The notes under the pieces: model-generated
Told to the model about the DNA's origin: nothing
What the model saw: the letters and a program-made list of their open reading frames with translations, nothing else
Databases searched by the model: none
Shown here: positions 8,843-11,679 of the stretch, in pieces
Position numbering within the stretch: position 1 is the first letter of the stretch
How the letters are laid out: each line of letters begins with the position of its first letter
DNA from: CAZJBS01 sp964544475
Lineage (GTDB): Bacteria > CLD3 > SB21
Reading direction: 5' to 3'
Assembly: GCA_964544475.1 (NCBI GenBank)
Contig: CAZJBS010000056.1
Span: forward strand, 1-11,679
DNA length: 11,679 nucleotides
Translations under genes and position numbers: made by a program

Positions 8843-8942
8843 NNNNNNNNNNNNNNNNNNNNNNNNNNNNNNNNNNNNNNNNNNNNNNNNNNNNNNNNNN
8901 NNNNNNNNNNNNNNNNNNNNNNNNNNNNNNNNNNNNNNNNNN
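8843..8942. other. Assembly gap of 100 N
   Basis: Exactly 100 N, a conventional placeholder length. The bases before it (ending GGTCATGGTTCG) and after it (starting ACTTCGCTCACCATGACC) are the left 12 and right 18 bases of one 30-bp type B palindrome, so the break falls inside a repeat unit. Reading frames crossing this gap are meaningless. Confidence 0.99.
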
Positions 8943-8960
8943 ACTTCGCTCACCATGACC

Positions 8961-9034
8961 AATACTCACCATGACCGATACTCCGCTCACCATGACCAAT
9001 ACTCACCATGACCGATAGTCAGCTCACCATGACC
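8961..9034. repeat. 37-bp direct repeat, two adjacent copies (third copy at 9114-9150)
   Basis: Copies at 8961-8997, 8998-9034 and 9114-9150 are each 37 bp, begin AATACTCACCATGACC and end GCTCACCATGACC; the second copy differs from the others by a few bases in the middle. Each contains two CTCACCATGACC half-palindromes, identical to the right arm plus loop edge of the type B hairpin, so they look like truncated B units. The number of copies after the three B units is 0, 2 and 1, as expected for a length-variable tandem repeat. Confidence 0.85.
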
Positions 9035-9166
9035 TCGAGTCACCCTGAGCGCAGTCGAAGGGTGACGAAATGGTCTTGTTCACGGTCATGGTTCGACTTC
9101 GCTCACCATGACCAATACTCACCATGACCGATACTCCGCTCACCATGACCGATGGGCGACGAACGC

Positions 9167-9928
9167 TCAATTCTCAACGGCGGCCTGCGCCTGTTTGAGG
9201 GCGCGAATTCGGTCTTTCTGTTGCTTGACATAGTCCTCATCGACGCATTCCCACGAAAGTCCGTTCACGTCGCCGTTGTGCGTCTCGTAGACCACAAGGT
9301 ATTGGCCGGCTTCGCACAGGAACACCTTCGCTTTGAGCAGGATTTCACCGGCTTTGAGCGGCAGGTCGGTGAAGATGCCGTACGCCTGCATCTCCGTGGC
9401 GCTGAGCGTCGTGCCAACCGCCTTGTCCAATGTGTAGGGTTTCATCCGTGTGTTGACCGGAATGGCATGGTCCGAGGAGACGAGTTTTACGGTGAGGGCA
9501 CCAAGCAGCGCGCCCGCGGCGGCTCCGGCGACGCGAAGCTTGGCGCCTTCCTGCCCGTTCGTGTGCAGACCGGCCTTGTCGCCCGCGGCCTCACCAAGCA
9601 GCGCGCCCGTGACCCCGCCTACGACCAACCCGGTCGTCATGTGACCGCGCGGCGTGATGCCTTTGTCCGGCCGCACCGAACGTATGGCGGATAGGGGAAT
9701 CTCTCTGAAATCCTGCTGACTGGAAACTTTGATCTTGTCCTGATCGGCCGCCAGCAGCGTACACGCATAGTCCTCATCGCCGACTGTGACGAAGACGACT
9801 TTGTTCAAATGATCGCCAAGGCGGCTCACCGCATCCGGTGAAATAGGACCTGCTTCCTGAACGATCTTGACCGGAATGGCGCAGCCGATTGCCAGACAAC
9901 AACAGGCGATTCCCAGAAATCTAATCAT
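9167..9928 (-). CDS. Glycine-zipper lipoprotein of unknown function (253 aa)
   Basis: The start at ATG 9928 is chosen because it has a strong GGGAGG 7-12 nt upstream and puts a lipoprotein signal at the N-terminus: IRFLGIACCCLAIGC, with lipid-modified Cys16. A longer frame to 10015 would only translate repeat DNA. Residues 33-85 form a small beta-rich domain (HLNKVVFVTVGDEDYACTLLAADQDKIKVSS), perhaps an SH3-like or OB-like fold. Residues 99-122 and 133-150 are two Gly/Ala segments (TTGLVVGGVTGALLGEAAGD; AGAAAGALLGALTVKL) with GxxxG spacing, as in glycine-zipper proteins that insert in or pack against membranes. Residues 170-230 are another beta-rich part with Cys205 and Cys228, and the C-terminus is a charged helix (VKQQKDRIRALKQAQAAVEN). 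I know no named family for the whole protein. Envelope location is well supported; function is not. Confidence 0.85.
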   Translation of the reverse strand: MIRFLGIACCCLAIGCAIPVKIVQEAGPISPDAVSRLGDHLNKVVFVTVGDEDYACTLLAADQDKIKVSSQQDFREIPLSAIRSVRPDKGITPRGHMTTGLVVGGVTGALLGEAAGDKAGLHTNGQEGAKLRVAGAAAGALLGALTVKLVSSDHAIPVNTRMKPYTLDKAVGTTLSATEMQAYGIFTDLPLKAGEILLKAKVFLCEAGQYLVVYETHNGDVNGLSWECVDEDYVKQQKDRIRALKQAQAAVEN

Positions 9929-9934
9929 GATGTA

Positions 9935-9940
9935 CCTCCC
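9935..9940 (-). promoter_or_regulatory. Ribosome binding site of the lipoprotein gene
   Basis: GGGAGG on the minus strand ends 6 nt before ATG 9928. It decides the start of the lipoprotein in favour of 9928 over the in-frame upstream codon at 10015. Confidence 0.75.
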
Positions 9941-9954
9941 AATTGTTTTTTGAG

Positions 9955-10045
9955 GAATTGAAAATTGAAAATTGAGAACGGGCCAATACTTCATCATTTT
10001 CACGGTAACCCGCATTTCGTATTCTCAATTTTCAATTCTCAATTC
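9955..10045. repeat. Long AT-rich inverted repeat made of 7-bp units
   Basis: The left arm 9955-9978 and right arm 10022-10045 are 24 bp each and reverse-complementary at 23 of 24 positions, with a 43-bp spacer. Both arms are tandem runs of AATTGAA/AATTGAG-type heptamers. It fills most of the spacer between the stop of the outer-membrane protein gene (10062) and the lipoprotein start (9928). As RNA it could form a long stem that separates expression of the two genes, but it lacks the GC-rich stem and T-run of an intrinsic terminator. Confidence 0.75.
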
Positions 10046-10061
10046 TGAATTCTGCATTGCT

Positions 10062-10955
10062 TCACCCGTCTATCTCGATCAATTTGTTTCCGACGAATTT
10101 TGCGTCAATGGAAAGCCCGGCCTTGAACTGACGCAGTCTCTCTTGAAAAAGAACGTTGTAGTAGTTCTGGCCTTCGTAGTAATTGGCAAAGAGCCAGACC
10201 ATTTTCCTGAATCCCGGCACGCGCCATTTGACCTTCATCGAGTAGGTACTGCCGGGTGTACCTTCGGCGTTGTCCATGATCCGCACATATATTGCCTCAT
10301 AGCGCACGGAAGGCCGGACGTATTGATACTGGTAAGACACCCGCTTGCGACCGTAGAGATTCTGTATCGATTCGTCGATGCTGAATATGCCCCTGGTCGG
10401 ATGGAATTCGAACGACACGCCGATCATGTGACCCGGCAGGGCGTCCAACGTGAAGAAGTACCCTGCCTGAACGAAATTAGTCGAGAAACTGCCTGACTCG
10501 GTATTGACTCTTCCCGAATCCCCGCGGAAGGGGCCATCCTGACCGTTGGAGTGATGGGCCAGTGTGACGTACGGAAACAATGTGAACCGCCCGTCCGTCC
10601 AGGCCGACAAGAGGCTGATCCGTGGCTTGTAGGAGGGGGAATGGATGGGTGTGGACTTGCCGTTGCTCATCTGCAGGAGCACTTCGGGAGTGATCACCGC
10701 CTTGATGGCCCATGATGAACGTTTCCATTCCAGAACCTCATAGGAAGGAGCGATCGCTCCTTCCAGAATGAGGCTCTTGTCCTGGGGAATGGACAGGTAA
10801 CTGCTGCCATACCAGGATGGCTCAGGCGGCGCCTGAGCAAGAACGGAAGAAAAACAAACCACGAAAAGAAACCACCATCGATACAAAACACACCTCACTT
10901 CTATGGACGAACACACCTCAACCGCATACGTATGTTGCCTTTTCAGAGAACACAC
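10062..10955 (-). CDS. Outer-membrane beta-barrel protein resembling phospholipase A1 (OMPLA/PldA-like)
   Basis: Coordinates give the longest frame (GTG 10955, AGGA just upstream, 297 aa). An in-frame TTG at 10886 with GAGGTG upstream would give a tidy signal peptide, YRWWFLFVVCFSSVLAQA, and may be the true start; there is no ATG. Alternating aromatic/polar strands throughout fit a beta-barrel. The motif AHHSNGQ (residues 133-139) matches the HxSNG active site of outer-membrane phospholipase A, where His and Ser (here His134 and Ser136) plus an Asn hydrolyse acyl ester bonds of phospholipids. FANYYEGQNYYNVLFQ (256-271) resembles the conserved end of that family (form YFNGYGESL.DYN). The catalytic Asn normally 12 residues after Ser is not at that distance; Asn160 at +24, in SFSTNFVQ, is a candidate after an insertion. 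The Arg normally three residues after Ser is Gln139. A PagL-type deacylase is an alternative. The barrel is well supported, the enzyme call moderate. Confidence 0.8.
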   Translation of the reverse strand: MCSLKRQHTYAVEVCSSIEVRCVLYRWWFLFVVCFSSVLAQAPPEPSWYGSSYLSIPQDKSLILEGAIAPSYEVLEWKRSSWAIKAVITPEVLLQMSNGKSTPIHSPSYKPRISLLSAWTDGRFTLFPYVTLAHHSNGQDGPFRGDSGRVNTESGSFSTNFVQAGYFFTLDALPGHMIGVSFEFHPTRGIFSIDESIQNLYGRKRVSYQYQYVRPSVRYEAIYVRIMDNAEGTPGSTYSMKVKWRVPGFRKMVWLFANYYEGQNYYNVLFQERLRQFKAGLSIDAKFVGNKLIEIDG

Positions 10956-11435
10956 GATTCCTGTCCAGGTAGTACGCTTGTTTTGATAAACTCACGTCAC
11001 CTGCGGCGCAAAAAGAGAGCCTTCCTGCGTTGAAAGAAAGCTATGTCAAAGAGCGTTTAGGGAAAGTTTGGGAGCCCTCGCTCCACCGGCTACATTTCTA
11101 AGATGTGCCCGACTTGATAGACCTCACATTCCCCAGACTGACAAAGAACAGCAATGAACACATTTCAGAATAAGGGACGTACGAAAAATTGTCAAGCAGA
11201 TTTTTTCATCAGACTATTAACTCATTGAATTTTCGAATCGAAATTGCCAAAAAAAAGTAAAGATGTCTCCGGCGCGATGATGCGTTCGTACAGAATCAAT
11301 GGATAAGTTCTGGAAAAACCTGAACGTGTCATTTCGGAATGTGAAGAAAAATTGCAGAGATACCTCGCAGAGCCTTTACTGTCAAGTATTCGCGGGGAGT
11401 CGCTAATTGTTAAATCATCCAACCTTCCATTCTAT
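10956..11435. other. Intergenic region without a convincing gene
   Basis: About 480 bp upstream of the outer-membrane protein gene. The only reading frame of note (11222-11422 minus, 66 aa) has no ribosome binding site, signal or recognisable composition. A weak promoter-like pair exists on the minus strand (TTGTCA at 11139-11144 and TCTATC at 11116-11121, spacer 17), but only the first box is close to consensus. The region presumably carries the promoter and 5' leader of the outer-membrane protein gene. Confidence 0.5.
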
Positions 11436-11470
11436 TAAACCTTCCAGGTTTTGGAAACCTGGAAGGTTTA
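11436..11470. repeat. Perfect 16-bp palindromic hairpin with degenerate copies beside it
   Basis: Arms 11436-11451 (TAAACCTTCCAGGTTT) and 11455-11470 are exact reverse complements around a 3-nt loop. Partial copies of the arm flank it: AACCTTCCA at 11421-11429 and AACCTCGAAGGTTT at 11485-11498, itself palindromic. A repeat of this kind (AACCTTCCAGGTTT) is, from memory, dispersed in Bacteroidota genomes. It could act as a transcription stop in both directions, but there is no clear T-run. Confidence 0.8.
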
Positions 11471-11501
11471 GAATCAAGACGAAAAACCTCGAAGGTTTGC
11501 G

Positions 11502-11523
11502 ACTGTCGCCATTTTGCGACAGT
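11502..11523. repeat. Small inverted repeat
   Basis: ACTGTCGC (11502-11509) and GCGACAGT (11516-11523) pair perfectly over 8 bp with a 6-nt loop. It lies between the 16-bp palindrome and the tRNA terminator. Function unknown; it could be a chance or structural hairpin. Confidence 0.5.
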
Positions 11524-11589
11524 GCGGCGCCGAAAAGAAGCGGAATCACTTGAATGCAGGCTTGGAAATCCGTACGGGTTGGCGCCAAC

Positions 11590-11620
11590 AAAAAGTCCGG
11601 TCGATGTGTCGACCGGACTT
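11590..11620 (-). terminator. Intrinsic terminator of the tRNA-Glu gene
   Basis: A perfect 12-bp GC-rich stem (11593-11604 with 11609-11620, AAGTCCGGTCGA arm, 4-nt loop) is followed on the minus strand by a T-run (11594-11590, then G). It begins 5 bp beyond the CCA end of the tRNA, the expected place for a Rho-independent terminator. Confidence 0.85.
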
Positions 11621-11624
11621 CCGA

Positions 11625-11679
11625 TGGCGTCCCCACGGGGATTCGAACCCCGGTTACCGCCGTGAAAGGGCGATGTCCT
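11625..11679 (-). tRNA. tRNA-Glu (anticodon UUC), 5' part outside the window
   Basis: The minus strand from the right edge reads the end of the D-arm region, an anticodon arm with loop CTTTCAC (anticodon TTC at 11666-11664), the variable loop, a T-arm with stem CGGGG/CCCCG around TTCGAAT, the acceptor strand TGGGGAC, discriminator G and an encoded CCA (11627-11625). This matches the bacterial tRNA-Glu consensus. The first 20 or so nucleotides (acceptor 5' strand and D-arm) lie beyond the window. The first anticodon-stem pair is a T-G wobble. Confidence 0.95.

Larger units (their letters stand above)
8707..9150. repeat. REP/BIME-like palindrome array with constant loop and variable stems
   Basis: Two hairpin types alternate. 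Type A (28 bp) is at 8707-8734, 8786-8813 and 9039-9066: stem GTCACCCT / AGGGTGAC around a 12-nt loop, GAGCGCAGTCGA or GAGCGAAGTCGA. Type B (30 bp) is at 8752-8781, 8831-8842 plus 8943-8960 (split by the gap), and 9084-9113: stem GGTCATGGT / ACCATGACC around TCGACTTCGCTC, which is the reverse complement of the A loop. So A and B are the same loop in opposite orientation with unrelated, perfectly paired stems. A to B distance is 45 bp in every set (17-bp spacers at 8735, 8814 and 9067), and the linker TCGA precedes the second and third A. Three sets are present. This layout resembles the inverted pairs of REP sequences called BIMEs. No transposase is in the window. It lies just behind the lipoprotein stop codon, a usual place for such elements. 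Confidence 0.85.

Noticed and set aside
8771..8962. Short frames across the N gap
   Set aside because: They consist of palindromic repeats and unknown bases.
8707..9150. CRISPR array
   Set aside because: The repeats are interleaved inverted hairpins, and the 17-bp spacers are near-copies of each other rather than unique; no cas genes are nearby.
9929..10015. N-terminal extension of the lipoprotein
   Set aside because: It would translate the AT-rich inverted repeat and bury the lipoprotein signal; the strong GGGAGG site fits the start at 9928.
11044..11049. Perfect TTGACA (-35 box) on the minus strand
   Set aside because: No acceptable -10 box is found 16-18 nt downstream.
11415..11636. 73-aa minus-strand frame near the tRNA
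   Set aside because: It overlaps the tRNA 3' end, its terminator and the 16-bp palindrome.

Overview
The window is bacterial, with all five protein genes and one tRNA on the minus strand. It most likely comes from the Bacteroidota/Chlorobiota (FCB) lineage. I base that on family resemblance only: a tail-fibre-like protein built of 'GNVGIG...KLDVNG' repeats with the 'M(N/Q)AKLLQKIEELTLY' C-terminus, and a two-gene RHS pair whose second member starts with a DUF6443-like head. GC content looks moderate, and several genes have clear Shine-Dalgarno sequences, which is unusual for core Bacteroidetes and may point to a side branch. The 100-N gap marks it as a draft or metagenome scaffold.

Layout in the direction of transcription (right to left). 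At the right edge is the 3' two-thirds of a tRNA-Glu(UUC) gene with an intrinsic terminator behind it. About 670 bp without a convincing gene follows, holding a perfect 16-bp palindromic hairpin and smaller inverted repeats. Next is an outer-membrane beta-barrel protein resembling phospholipase A1 (10955-10062), then a spacer with a long AT-rich inverted repeat, then a glycine-zipper lipoprotein (9928-9167). Between 9150 and 8707 lies an array of palindromes resembling REP/BIME elements, interrupted by the assembly gap.

From 8652 to the left edge runs a tightly packed cluster of four genes: a 667-aa trimeric-fibre-like surface protein, a BNR/Asp-box beta-propeller protein overlapping it by 8 bp, a 1032-aa RHS/YD-repeat protein (N-terminal half type) 17 bp further on, and after 7 bp a second RHS/YD-repeat protein with its own signal peptide that runs off the left edge (652 codons seen). 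Each of the four has an export signal, so the cluster encodes a set of secreted or surface proteins: fibre, propeller and RHS shell. The C-terminal tip of the second RHS protein, where a toxin or other variable domain normally sits, is outside the window.

The most unusual structure is the palindrome array. Its hairpins share a 12-nt loop core but have different, perfectly self-complementary stems, and they are laid out in opposite orientations with fixed spacing. The N gap falls inside one of these units in a way that suggests little or nothing is missing, or that whole repeat units were collapsed.
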